64,000 nt of DNA from JAPOKJ01 sp031421635 (GTDB lineage Bacteria; Pseudomonadota; Gammaproteobacteria; Burkholderiales; Burkholderiaceae_E). Of the stretch, positions 35,259 through 43,644 are shown in pieces; positions within the stretch are counted from its first letter, which is position 1; each line of letters starts with the position of its first letter. Below the pieces are notes generated by a model, which made no database searches, was not told the origin of the DNA, and saw only the letters and a program-made list of their open reading frames with translations. Position numbers and translations under genes: made by a program. The stretch spans positions 33,016 through 97,015 of the forward strand of contig JANOPA010000115.1 of the NCBI GenBank assembly GCA_031421635.1, in the 5' to 3' direction.

Positions 35259-38081
35259 TCAGCCTAATTTCCCATGACACTGTTTGAATTTTTTACCCGA
35301 GCCACAGGGGCAAGGATCATTGCGGCCAATCTTGTCACCAAAGCGCTTGAAGGGCTGATGAGCGTCTTCGAAATCCTGCGTGGGCGCGCTCTGCAGAGCT
35401 AGGGCAATCGACTCCGCATCCATAGTCGTTCCGGACGCCGCTGCTGCACTTTCTGCGGCCGCAACACCTTCATTGAAGTCGGCATGGGTATAGCTGATGT
35501 TGTCGTAGTTTGGCTGAGCTTGCTGCGCCTGCTCAACCTGCTGAACTTCTTCGGCGGATTGGATGTGCACGGTCATCAGCACCTTCATCGCATCGTCGCG
35601 CACCCTTTGCTGCAACAAACTGAAAAGCTCAAAAGCTTCGCGCTTGTACTCTTGCTTGGGATTCTTCTGCGCATAGCCCCGTAGATGAATACCTTGGCGT
35701 AAATGATCCAAAGAGGACAAATGCTCACGCCAATGCTGATCCATGGTTTGCAATAAAACTGAACGCTCAAACCCCATCCAGGAGTCTTTACCGACGAGAT
35801 CGACCTTGGCCTGATAGCTCGCATCGCTCACCTTCAAAACCTCAGCCAATAAATCATCCTCGCTGAGCTCTTTGGCATTCGAAACTTTGTTTTGTAAGTC
35901 AAGCTCAAGCTGCCAGTCGTTTTTAAGGACGCTTTGCAGGCCTGCAACATCCCACTGCTCTTCAACACTTTCGACCGGGATGTATTGTCGGACGATATCC
36001 GTGAACACCGCACGGCGAAGGTCAGTCATACGTTCCGTCAGATCGTTACTATCCAACAGCGCATTGCGGTCTGCGTAGACAATTTTGCGTTGATCATTGG
36101 AGACATCATCGTACTCCAAAAGCTGCTTGCGAATATCGAAGTTGCGAGCCTCTACTTTACGTTGAGCGGATTCAATCGAGCGCGTCACCATGCCAGCCTC
36201 AATCGGCTCGCCTTCTGGTAGCTTCAGTCGATCCATAATGGATTTGAGACGCTCACCGGCGAAAATCTTCAACAGTTGGTCATCCATCGATAGATAGAAG
36301 CGTGACGAGCCCGCATCACCCTGCCGACCGGAACGGCCACGCAATTGATTATCAATTCGACGGGACTCGTGACGCTCGGTGCCTACGATATGCAAGCCAC
36401 CCGAGGCCAATACGGCGTCATGAATGGATTGCCATTCGGAGCGAAGCTTTTCAATGCGAGCAAGCTTATCCGCCTCATCGGGGATGGCGGCGTCGTTCTG
36501 AACAAACTGCGCCTGTTTTTCAACATTGCCGCCAAGCACGATGTCAGTACCGCGACCGGCCATATTAGTGGCAATCGTGATCACCTTGGGGCTACCCGCT
36601 TGGGCAACGATCTCGGCTTCGCGCGCATGCTGCTTGGCGTTAAGGACCTGATGCGGTAGGCCGACCTGCGTGAGCAAGCCCGCTAATAACTCAGAGTTCT
36701 CGACCGAGGTGGTGCCCACCAACACCGGCTGACCGCGAGCGTAGCAATCTTTGATATCGGCAATGATGGCGTTGTATTTTTCTTGCGCGGTGCGAAACAC
36801 TTGATCCTGGCGATCAAGCCGTACCATCGGTCTATGGGTTGGAATCACCACCGTTTCAAGCTTATAAATTTCTTGAAACTCGTAGGCTTCCGTATCCGCG
36901 GTGCCCGTCATGCCCGCAAGCTTGTTATACATGCGGAAATAATTCTGAAATGTGATCGACGCCAGCGTTTGGTTTTCTGGCTGAATCTGCACGCCTTCTT
37001 TCGCCTCCACCGCTTGGTGCAGACCATCGGACCAGCGCCGTCCGGCCATCAAGCGACCGGTAAATTCGTCGACGATCACCACCTCGTTATCTTGCACGAC
37101 GTACTCTTGATCGCGATGGAACAAAGTATGCGCGCGCAGCGAGGCCGTCAGGTGATGCATCAGGCTAATGTTGGCCGGATCGTACAGGCTCGCTCCTTCC
37201 GCAAGAATACCTTGGGAGGCCAGTAACTTTTCGGCTTTTTCATGGCCCGCCTCGGACATGTGCACGCTACGCCCTTTAAGGTCGACCCAGTAGTCGCCCT
37301 CCGGCTCAGGCTCTTGAGGCTTAGGCTCATGCGGCATGGGATTGAGCAGCTTGGGCACTGCATTCATCTTCTGATAGAGCTCTGTGTGATCCTCCGCTTG
37401 CCCCGATATGATCAAAGGCGTACGAGCCTCGTCAATCAGGATGGAGTCCACCTCATCGACAATTGCGTAGAACAGCGCACGCTGTCGACGCTCGGCCGGA
37501 CTGTACTCCATGTTGTCGCGCAGATAATCGAACCCGAATTCGTTATTAGTGCCGTAAGTAATGTCGGCAGCATAGGCGGCGCGCTTGGCCTCAGTTTCTT
37601 GCTGCGAAAGGATGACACCAACGCTCAGGCCCAGGAAGTTGTAAAGCTTGCCCATCCACTCGGCATCTCGACTTGCCAAATAATCATTCACCGTAACGAC
37701 GTGAACACCTTTGTTGGCCAAGGCGTTAAGGTACACCGCCAAGGTTCCAGTCAGTGTCTTGCCCTCGCCCGTGCGCATCTCTGCGATTTTGCCGTCGTGC
37801 AAGACCATTCCGCCGACCAGTTGCACATCGAAGTGGCGCATCTTCAGAGAGCGTACGGCCCCCTCGCGGCACACGGCGAACGCCTCAGGCAAAAGGGCTT
37901 CGAGAGCCTCCCCTTGGGCAACTCGAGCTTTAAACTCTTCGGTTTTCGCTCGCAGGGCGTCGTCGCTCAGTCCTTTGATGCCCGATTCGAGGGCGTTTAC
38001 CTTCTCGACGGTCTTGCGATATTGACGTAGCAGACGCTCGTTGCGGCTGCCGAAAATTTTGGTAAAAACGTTTGGGATCAT
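35259..38081 (-). CDS. secA: Preprotein translocase ATPase SecA
   Basis: A 940-residue motor that pushes unfolded proteins through SecYEG. Visible are Walker A MRTGEGKT, the DEVD box in IVDEVDSILIDEARTP, the helicase-like ATNMAGRGTDIVLGG and QLRGRSGRQGD, and a C-terminal zinc motif CPCGSGKKFKQCHG that binds SecB. ATG 38081 (MIPNVFTKIFG) is chosen; the TTG 18 bp upstream is a weaker alternative. A short Pro/Glu-rich insert (PHEPKPQEPEPE, about residue 255) lies between helicase segments. Confidence 0.97.
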   Translation of the reverse strand: MIPNVFTKIFGSRNERLLRQYRKTVEKVNALESGIKGLSDDALRAKTEEFKARVAQGEALEALLPEAFAVCREGAVRSLKMRHFDVQLVGGMVLHDGKIAEMRTGEGKTLTGTLAVYLNALANKGVHVVTVNDYLASRDAEWMGKLYNFLGLSVGVILSQQETEAKRAAYAADITYGTNNEFGFDYLRDNMEYSPAERRQRALFYAIVDEVDSILIDEARTPLIISGQAEDHTELYQKMNAVPKLLNPMPHEPKPQEPEPEGDYWVDLKGRSVHMSEAGHEKAEKLLASQGILAEGASLYDPANISLMHHLTASLRAHTLFHRDQEYVVQDNEVVIVDEFTGRLMAGRRWSDGLHQAVEAKEGVQIQPENQTLASITFQNYFRMYNKLAGMTGTADTEAYEFQEIYKLETVVIPTHRPMVRLDRQDQVFRTAQEKYNAIIADIKDCYARGQPVLVGTTSVENSELLAGLLTQVGLPHQVLNAKQHAREAEIVAQAGSPKVITIATNMAGRGTDIVLGGNVEKQAQFVQNDAAIPDEADKLARIEKLRSEWQSIHDAVLASGGLHIVGTERHESRRIDNQLRGRSGRQGDAGSSRFYLSMDDQLLKIFAGERLKSIMDRLKLPEGEPIEAGMVTRSIESAQRKVEARNFDIRKQLLEYDDVSNDQRKIVYADRNALLDSNDLTERMTDLRRAVFTDIVRQYIPVESVEEQWDVAGLQSVLKNDWQLELDLQNKVSNAKELSEDDLLAEVLKVSDASYQAKVDLVGKDSWMGFERSVLLQTMDQHWREHLSSLDHLRQGIHLRGYAQKNPKQEYKREAFELFSLLQQRVRDDAMKVLMTVHIQSAEEVQQVEQAQQAQPNYDNISYTHADFNEGVAAAESAAAASGTTMDAESIALALQSAPTQDFEDAHQPFKRFGDKIGRNDPCPCGSGKKFKQCHGKLG

Positions 38082-38196
38082 TAGAGTTCTAAGGTGCAAA
38101 GCGGGAGCAAGCTAACCCTTCAGTGTATCACGCACACTAGAAGCAACCACTTACCAACTGAGCGGCGGTGAGCTGTCGATAGGTCAACGGTCATCT

Positions 38197-38229
38197 GGAC
38201 GAAAAAATCGTCCGCAGAACAACAGTTCT
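38197..38229. other. Two small adjacent hairpins between the M23 gene and secA
   Basis: GGACGA-AAAAA-TCGTCC (38197-38213) and AGAAC-AACA-GTTCT (38216-38229) are perfect short inverted repeats 2 bp apart. They lie downstream of the M23 peptidase stop and upstream of secA. They may slow or end transcription, though no T-run follows. Confidence 0.35.
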
Positions 38230-38265
38230 TACCTGAAGGCAAGTCCGCTCGAGAAGAACGCGAAC

Positions 38266-39252
38266 CTACCTCTGAGCTGAACTGGAGGCGAGCTGACGTT
38301 TATTCAAGACGCCATTCTGGAGAAAGGCCAGAGGATCCTTCGATTCACCGCTGTTGCGCACTTCAAAATGCAAATGCGCACCGGTAGAACGGCCGGTAGA
38401 ACCCACTTCGGCAATTTTCTGACCCTGCTTTACGATATCGCCCTGCTTCACGAGAAGGACCGAAGCATGTGCATAGCGGGTTAGAACACCATCGCCGTGG
38501 TCAATATCAATTTGGTTGCCATAAGAAGGATGCATCTCGGCAAACACCACCGTCCCACCGCCGGCTGCCAAAATCGGCGTTCCGGTGGGCGCGTTAAAGT
38601 CAATACCCTCATGCATGGTTGCCCGACCCGTGAACGGATCGGTACGGTAGCCGTAGCGAGAACCCATCGAACCATCCGGCAGGGGCTCGTAGCTTGGCAC
38701 AAGACGAGTACCGGCAGCGCGGTAGACCATTTCAGTCTCGATAAAGGCGAGAGAGTCTCCGCGGTTATCCAAACCATTCGCGAGGCTATCCAAGACCGTA
38801 CTCAACTCTTGTAGCGACATATTGCGAGGCCCGGCGGGCTCAGCGCCCCCTTTGCCTCCCAGCGCGAAGAAGTTTGGTCGAAGCACAGGCGCACTATCCA
38901 GACCCTTGAGTTCTTGAGGCTTGATGCCCGCCATACTTGCAACCCGATCACCGATCACATCGAGACGGGTGAGCTTGGCTTGTAGATGCCCGACTTTAAC
39001 GGCGAGCGCATCAATGTTTTGTCGGACGAACTCATCGCGATCCTCTTTCTCCTTGGCAGAATTGCTTGGCACCCAATCTTGAGTAAAAGGCAATTTAAGC
39101 AGCACGGCATTGCGCAATGCTACATAGGAAATGACACCACTACTCGTCAGAGTGATGAACAGCAGGAACATTGAAAACCCGACCACCCATCTTCGTGTAA
39201 TGTTCAAGGCCTTGGGCGTCTTGAACCTGGGGTGCACCAAAATTATTTGCAC
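38266..39252 (-). CDS. M23 family metallopeptidase, membrane-anchored
   Basis: A 328-residue envelope protein with one N-terminal membrane helix (about 22-46), a short coiled-coil region and a C-terminal M23 (lysostaphin-like) domain. The zinc ligands are present in TMHEGIDFNAP and GAHLHFEVR. It should cut peptidoglycan peptide cross-links or, if regulatory, activate amidases. The gene is upstream of secA, an arrangement common in Burkholderiales, and divergent from the DciA-like gene. Confidence 0.92.
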   Translation of the reverse strand: MQIILVHPRFKTPKALNITRRWVVGFSMFLLFITLTSSGVISYVALRNAVLLKLPFTQDWVPSNSAKEKEDRDEFVRQNIDALAVKVGHLQAKLTRLDVIGDRVASMAGIKPQELKGLDSAPVLRPNFFALGGKGGAEPAGPRNMSLQELSTVLDSLANGLDNRGDSLAFIETEMVYRAAGTRLVPSYEPLPDGSMGSRYGYRTDPFTGRATMHEGIDFNAPTGTPILAAGGGTVVFAEMHPSYGNQIDIDHGDGVLTRYAHASVLLVKQGDIVKQGQKIAEVGSTGRSTGAHLHFEVRNSGESKDPLAFLQNGVLNKRQLASSSAQR

Positions 39253-39308
39253 GTCTTATTCTCCGTTCTCAAATTTTAGTTTTTTATTTTTGCTTTTTTG
39301 CTGAACTA

Positions 39309-39749
39309 TTGCCCTTGAAAACCAGCTACTCAACAGTCTCGCAAGCCCTGAAGCGCGATCCGCGCTTTCAGTCTCTGCAAGTCCATCTCCAAACATTGAC
39401 CGAGCTACAGTCAATGCTCGATCAGCAATGGCCTCAAATGCGCTTAAAGGTTCGCAATCTTAAAGATGGCACTCTATCGCTTTCCGCTGGTTCCGCGGCT
39501 CAAGCAGCAAGGCTGAGGCAAATTGAACCGTCAATCCTTAGTGCACTACAAACCCAAGGTCGCGAGATTACGCGAATCAGCTTCAAACCGCAAACAAGAC
39601 AAGCAGCTATTGAACCGAGCAAGAACTCGCAAAAGACAATTTCTGCAAACACACTTAAAGTAATCTCTCAACAAGATGGTTTAATTACGCACCCTGCAAT
39701 TCGCGCAGCACTAGATCATCTGAAAAAGCGCGCACGTATTGCTGGCTAA
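39309..39749 (+). CDS. DciA-like (DUF721) protein
   Basis: A 146-residue protein that resembles the DUF721/DciA family, which loads or helps the replicative helicase in bacteria lacking DnaC. The similarity lies in the N-terminal half (ALKRDPRFQSLQ, VRNLKDGTLSLSAGSAAQAARLRQ). The start is TTG 39309 or TTG 39315. It is divergent from the M23 gene across only 56 bp. The assignment is moderate. Confidence 0.7.
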   Translation: MPLKTSYSTVSQALKRDPRFQSLQVHLQTLTELQSMLDQQWPQMRLKVRNLKDGTLSLSAGSAAQAARLRQIEPSILSALQTQGREITRISFKPQTRQAAIEPSKNSQKTISANTLKVISQQDGLITHPAIRAALDHLKKRARIAG

Positions 39750-39788
39750 CCTACCGAGTAGCTCGATTCGTTACAAACCCCAGAGATC

Positions 39789-40565
39789 ATGGACGCCAAT
39801 CCAAGACAGTTGCAACTTCTCGACTTCGTCAAGCTTAATGGCGCAGCAAGCGTCGAACAACTTGCTGAGTTGCTAGAGGTCACTTTACAGACGGTCCGCC
39901 GAGATATTACTAAGCTCGCCGACGAGGGCATCGTCACGCGTTTTCACGGCGGAGTACGTCTACCCAGTTCAACCATCGAAAATCTTGCTTACACACAACG
40001 CGAAAGTCTCAACCGAGGCGCGAAAGAAGCGATCGCCCGGGCGGTAGCAGCCCAAATCCCCAACGATAGTTCGTTAATCTTAAATATTGGCACCACCACG
40101 GAGGCCGTTGCCAAAGCCCTATTGCATCACCGTGGGTTACGTGTAATCACCAACAACTTGAACGTGGCCAACCTCCTAAGCCGCAACCCCGATTGCGAAG
40201 TCATTGTCACCGGCGGAGTCGTGCGCTCGCTCGATCGCGGCATCATCGGAGAAGCTGCGGTCGACTTCATTAAGCAGTTTAAGGTCGATATAGCGGTCAT
40301 TGGCGTGTCGGGCATTGAGGTTGACGGCAGCCTGAGGGATTTTGACTTCCGGGAGGTCAAGGTTGCCCAAGCCATCATCGAGAACGCTCGCCAGGTTTGG
40401 TTGGCGGCGGACAGCAGTAAGTTCAATCGGCACGCCATGGTGGAGCTCGCCCGGCTTTCGCAAATTGATCGGCTCTTTACTGAACTTGCACCTCCGGATC
40501 CTTTTGCTCAGTTGCTCGCTGAGGCGGAAGTGCGGCTTGAGATCGTGCCTTTTCCGAGGGAGTAA
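39789..40565 (+). CDS. DeoR/GlpR-family transcriptional repressor
   Basis: A 258-residue regulator with an N-terminal winged helix (about 8-60; VEQLAELLEVTLQTVRRDI is the recognition region) and a C-terminal sugar-phosphate-sensing domain of the DeoRC type. The segments ILNIGTTTEAVA, VITNNLNVA and IIGEAAVDFI match GlpR, whose ligand is glycerol 3-phosphate. No glycerol genes are adjacent, so the target operon is elsewhere. The upstream gene is 40 bp away. Confidence 0.92.
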   Translation: MDANPRQLQLLDFVKLNGAASVEQLAELLEVTLQTVRRDITKLADEGIVTRFHGGVRLPSSTIENLAYTQRESLNRGAKEAIARAVAAQIPNDSSLILNIGTTTEAVAKALLHHRGLRVITNNLNVANLLSRNPDCEVIVTGGVVRSLDRGIIGEAAVDFIKQFKVDIAVIGVSGIEVDGSLRDFDFREVKVAQAIIENARQVWLAADSSKFNRHAMVELARLSQIDRLFTELAPPDPFAQLLAEAEVRLEIVPFPRE

Positions 40566-40659
40566 AAAGGCTTGAAATTGGATTCGCGCCAGCCTAGATC
40601 ACTAGTGACCTCACACACAGGTGATCGTAAGGGATTTCTTCCCAGAATGGAGTTGCTAC

Positions 40660-40753
40660 GATCAGGTCGACGTGACACTCGGCGGAACGGGGTAAAGGGG
40701 GAGGCCGAAGGCCGGAGGACACCCTCTCCGCCGAGTGTCACGTCGGCCTGATC
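40660..40753. repeat. Long inverted repeat between the DeoR-family gene and lpxC
   Basis: Two 27-nt arms (40660-40686 and 40727-40753) are complementary with a single mismatch. They start and end in GATCAGG and CCTGATC. The 40-nt loop contains a second hairpin, GGCC-GAA-GGCC, and matching GGGGT and ACCC stretches. It lies between two convergent genes. It may work as a two-way terminator, or be a dispersed palindromic (REP- or MITE-like) element. Confidence 0.8.
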
Positions 40754-40818
40754 TTATTCAGAACTAGGCAAACGAAATATTGGCCAGTAACCATTGCCGA
40801 TAAGGCGAATAAGCAACC

Positions 40819-41742
40819 CTAAGCATATCCCCAATCACTAGCAAACAAGCGAGGCGCCTGCTTACGCTGCTCAAAGCTCACGATGTCATAAGCAGCCTCG
40901 TCCGCAAGCAAAGCACGCAACAAAGTGTTGTTGAGCGCATGCCCCGACTTGTAGGCGCGGTAACTTGCAAGCAGAGGATGCCCAGCAAGGTACAGATCAC
41001 CAATCGCATCAAGGAGCTTGTGTTTGGCGAACTCATCTTGAGAGCGCAGGCCCTCATCATTGAGCACGCGAAACTCGTCCATCACAATGGCATTGCCAAA
41101 ATTACCGCCACGCGCCAGGCCGTTGGCGCGCAACATTTCGAGGTCCTTCATAAACCCAAAAGTGCGAGCGCGGCCAACATCGCTAATAAACGACGTTTCG
41201 GCAAAATCGACTTCCACCGTTTGCTCGGTGGCGTCGATCGCAGGGTGCCCAAAATCAATTGCAAAACTGAGCTTGAACCCAAAATGAGGCTCAAGGATCG
41301 CCCACTTATCACCATCACGAACTTCAATCTTTCGTTTGACTTGGAGATACTTTTTGAAAGCAGATTGCTCAACGATGCCGGCTTGCTGAACCAGAAACAC
41401 AAACGAGCTAGCCGAACCATCCAAGATGGGTATTTCCTGGGCGTTAACGTCTACATAGGCATTGTCGATACCCAAGCCCGCCAAAGCGGCCATGAGATGC
41501 TCAACCGTGGCCACTTGAACGACTTTGTCACCGATCTTGGTCGACAAGGTCGAGGCCATGCGGGTGTCGTTCACCCAATCTGCACGGGCAGGGAAATCGA
41601 CCGGAGGGTCGAGATCAACACGTCGAAAAACAATACCAGTATTAGGGGCCGCCGGGCGAATCGTCAACTCGACTCTTTCGCCCGAATGCATCCCAAGCCC
41701 GATGGTCCGGGCGATCTGCTTTAATGTCCTTTGACGGGTCAT
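40819..41742 (-). CDS. lpxC: UDP-3-O-acyl-N-acetylglucosamine deacetylase
   Basis: A 307-residue zinc enzyme for the committed step of lipid A synthesis. The zinc histidines lie in TVEHLMAAL and KHKLLDAIGD (with its aspartate), and the catalytic histidine lies in SGHALNN. The start is 12 bp after the peroxiredoxin stop, so the two are one operon. In many proteobacteria lpxC follows ftsZ; here the peroxiredoxin lies between. Confidence 0.97.
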   Translation of the reverse strand: MTRQRTLKQIARTIGLGMHSGERVELTIRPAAPNTGIVFRRVDLDPPVDFPARADWVNDTRMASTLSTKIGDKVVQVATVEHLMAALAGLGIDNAYVDVNAQEIPILDGSASSFVFLVQQAGIVEQSAFKKYLQVKRKIEVRDGDKWAILEPHFGFKLSFAIDFGHPAIDATEQTVEVDFAETSFISDVGRARTFGFMKDLEMLRANGLARGGNFGNAIVMDEFRVLNDEGLRSQDEFAKHKLLDAIGDLYLAGHPLLASYRAYKSGHALNNTLLRALLADEAAYDIVSFEQRKQAPRLFASDWGYA

Positions 41743-41754
41743 TAAAGAAAGAGA

Positions 41755-42255
41755 TTAAAGCTGGGTGAGGATCGTCTCAGCGCCACTGACTTCAAATTTA
41801 CCAGGGGCTTCACGGTTGACGGCTTTGACGACGCCATTGTCCACCAGCATTGAATAGCGATCGGAACGAACACCCATGCCGCGCGCTGTCAGATCGAGGG
41901 TCAAGCCCACTTTCTGGCTGAATTCGGCACTGCCATCGCCCATCATGCGGACTTTACCGGCGGCTTTTTGCTCGCGACCCCATGCACCCATGACGAAGGC
42001 ATCGTTCACCGCCACGCACCAAATTTCGTCGACGCCCTTGGCCTTCAAAGCATCATAATTTGCCAAATAGCTAGGCACATGCTTGGCAGAACAAGTAGGT
42101 GTATAGGCGCCTGGCAAACCAAAAATAACAATCTTTTTGCCTTTAACTAAGTCGCTTGTTTTGAAAGCATTAGGACCTAGAGCACAGCCGTTACCTTCAA
42201 CATCGAAAAACTCGGTGAGAGTGGCTTCGGGAAGAGTATCTCCAACTTTAATCAT
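41755..42255 (-). CDS. Peroxiredoxin, Prx5-type
   Basis: A 166-residue thiol peroxidase that reduces hydrogen peroxide and alkyl hydroperoxides. The peroxidatic cysteine is in PGAYTPTCSAKHVP. No conserved second cysteine typical of AhpC is seen, so glutathione or glutaredoxin may regenerate it. ATG 42255 (MIKVGDTLPEAT) is chosen: GGAG lies 7 nt upstream. Two hairpins separate it from ftsZ. Confidence 0.92.
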   Translation of the reverse strand: MIKVGDTLPEATLTEFFDVEGNGCALGPNAFKTSDLVKGKKIVIFGLPGAYTPTCSAKHVPSYLANYDALKAKGVDEIWCVAVNDAFVMGAWGREQKAAGKVRMMGDGSAEFSQKVGLTLDLTARGMGVRSDRYSMLVDNGVVKAVNREAPGKFEVSGAETILTQL

Positions 42256-42303
42256 GAATTTCTCCAAAAAATGGGGCAAAACAATAGGAAGCAAAATGCA
42301 GAG

Positions 42304-42318
42304 GGGCTATTTTAGCCC
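42304..42318 (-). terminator. Second hairpin after ftsZ
   Basis: GGGCTA-AAA-TAGCCC on the minus strand is a perfect 6-bp stem, followed by CCTCTGCATTTT. With the hairpin at 42334 it probably ends the dcw transcript. Confidence 0.6.
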
Positions 42319-42333
42319 GCACTGCATTTCGCT

Positions 42334-42356
42334 CGGAAATCTGCGTCAGATTTCCG
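42334..42356 (-). terminator. First hairpin directly after the ftsZ stop
   Basis: CGGAAATCTG-ACG-CAGATTTCCG is a perfect 10-bp stem that begins 1 nt after the ftsZ stop codon. It has no T-run of its own, so it may protect the ftsZ mRNA 3' end or act with the second hairpin. Confidence 0.6.
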
Positions 42357-42357
42357 C

Positions 42358-43572
42358 TTAGTCCGCTTGACGGCGCAAGAACGCGGGGATATCCAAACGC
42401 TCCACGCCACTTTCTTCCAAGGCAGCGACCTGAGCAGCGGCCTGGTTACGGTTGTTGCGCCACACCGAAGGCTGGTCGTAGTTACCGCCGGATTCAGCCT
42501 GACCTGCGCCCATAGCGGGCGAGTGACCCGCGCCAGGCACAAACGAAGACGACATATTCATCGGCGCATCATAGGTACCCGTGCGTTGCGAGGTTTGTGG
42601 GACCAACACCGGGCGAGCGTTACGCTTGCCAATGCCGGTCGCCACCACCGTGACCCTTAGCTTGTCACCCATTTCATCATCGAACACTGTACCGTGAATA
42701 ATGGTCGCATCTTCGGCGCAGAAAGCACGAATGGTGTTGATCACTTCGTTGGTTTCCTTCAACTTCAAGCTGCGATTGGAAGTGATATTCACGATCACGC
42801 CGCGCGCACCTTGCAGGTCGACACCATCCAACAACGGCGAGGCGACCGCTTGCTCAGCCGCAATGCGCGCGCGATCGATGCCGGCGGCCTCGCCAATACC
42901 CATCATCGCCTTGCCTTGCTCACCCATCACGGTGCATACGTCGGCGAAGTCAACGTTGACCAAACCGGGCACATTGATAATCTCGGCAATGCCAGCTACC
43001 GCATTGTGCAAGACGTCATCGGCGCGCTTGAAGGCATCTTCCAGACTCGCGTCCTCGTCCATCACTTCGAACAACTTTTCATTAAGCACGACGATTAGAG
43101 AATCGACATGCTCCACGAGCTGCTCAATGCCTGCCTCGGCAATTTGCATTTTGCGCGTGCCCTCAAAACCAAAGGGCTTGGTGACTACACCCACCGTCAA
43201 AATGCCCATTTCCTTGGCGATTTTTGCGACCGCAGGAGTAGCTCCTGTGCCCGTGCCCTTGCCCATGCCTGCCGTAAGGAAGACCATGTTGGAGCCCTGG
43301 AGGGCCGCACGAATTTCCTCGTCCGCCTCTTGGGCTGCAGCAAAGCCTTCCGCAGGTTTAGCACCAGCGCCGAGTCCCTTATCGCCTAGTTGAATAGTCA
43401 GTGTTGCTTGCGAGCGTTTCAAGGCTTGCTTGTCGGTGTTCATGGTGATGAACTCGACTCCTTCAACACCACGGCTCACCATATGGTTCACGGCGTTTCC
43501 GCCAGCACCACCAATGCCAATGACCTTGATCACTGCACCTTCGACCTCATTGTCCATCATTTCAAACTGCAT
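42358..43572 (-). CDS. ftsZ: Cell division GTPase FtsZ
   Basis: A 404-residue tubulin homologue that forms the Z ring at midcell. The N-terminal GIGGAGGNAVNHMV, the GTPase and T7-loop region (NVDFADV) and the C-terminal peptide LDIPAFLRRQ, which binds FtsA, ZipA and ZapD, are all present. The signature loop, usually GGGTGTGAAP, reads GKGTGTGATP here: Lys105 replaces the glycine equivalent to E. coli Gly106. A very strong ribosome site (GGAGGA) precedes the ATG. It ends the dcw cluster. Confidence 0.97.
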   Translation of the reverse strand: MQFEMMDNEVEGAVIKVIGIGGAGGNAVNHMVSRGVEGVEFITMNTDKQALKRSQATLTIQLGDKGLGAGAKPAEGFAAAQEADEEIRAALQGSNMVFLTAGMGKGTGTGATPAVAKIAKEMGILTVGVVTKPFGFEGTRKMQIAEAGIEQLVEHVDSLIVVLNEKLFEVMDEDASLEDAFKRADDVLHNAVAGIAEIINVPGLVNVDFADVCTVMGEQGKAMMGIGEAAGIDRARIAAEQAVASPLLDGVDLQGARGVIVNITSNRSLKLKETNEVINTIRAFCAEDATIIHGTVFDDEMGDKLRVTVVATGIGKRNARPVLVPQTSQRTGTYDAPMNMSSSFVPGAGHSPAMGAGQAESGGNYDQPSVWRNNRNQAAAQVAALEESGVERLDIPAFLRRQAD

Positions 43573-43644
43573 GGTAGTTCCTCCATTAAATCAAAACTAA
43601 AATTCCGAATCATCCCCAACCCCAACCTCGGCCTGATCACTCAG

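Noticed and set aside
37242..38030. A 262-codon open frame opposite secA
   Set aside because: It lies wholly within a strongly supported gene in a shadow frame and its translation shows no family features.
40939..41724. A 261-codon open frame opposite lpxC
   Set aside because: Antisense shadow of a highly conserved gene; no recognisable protein.
42701..43393. Frames of 230 and 134 codons opposite ftsZ
   Set aside because: Low-complexity translations rich in Ser and Ala, typical of antisense frames.
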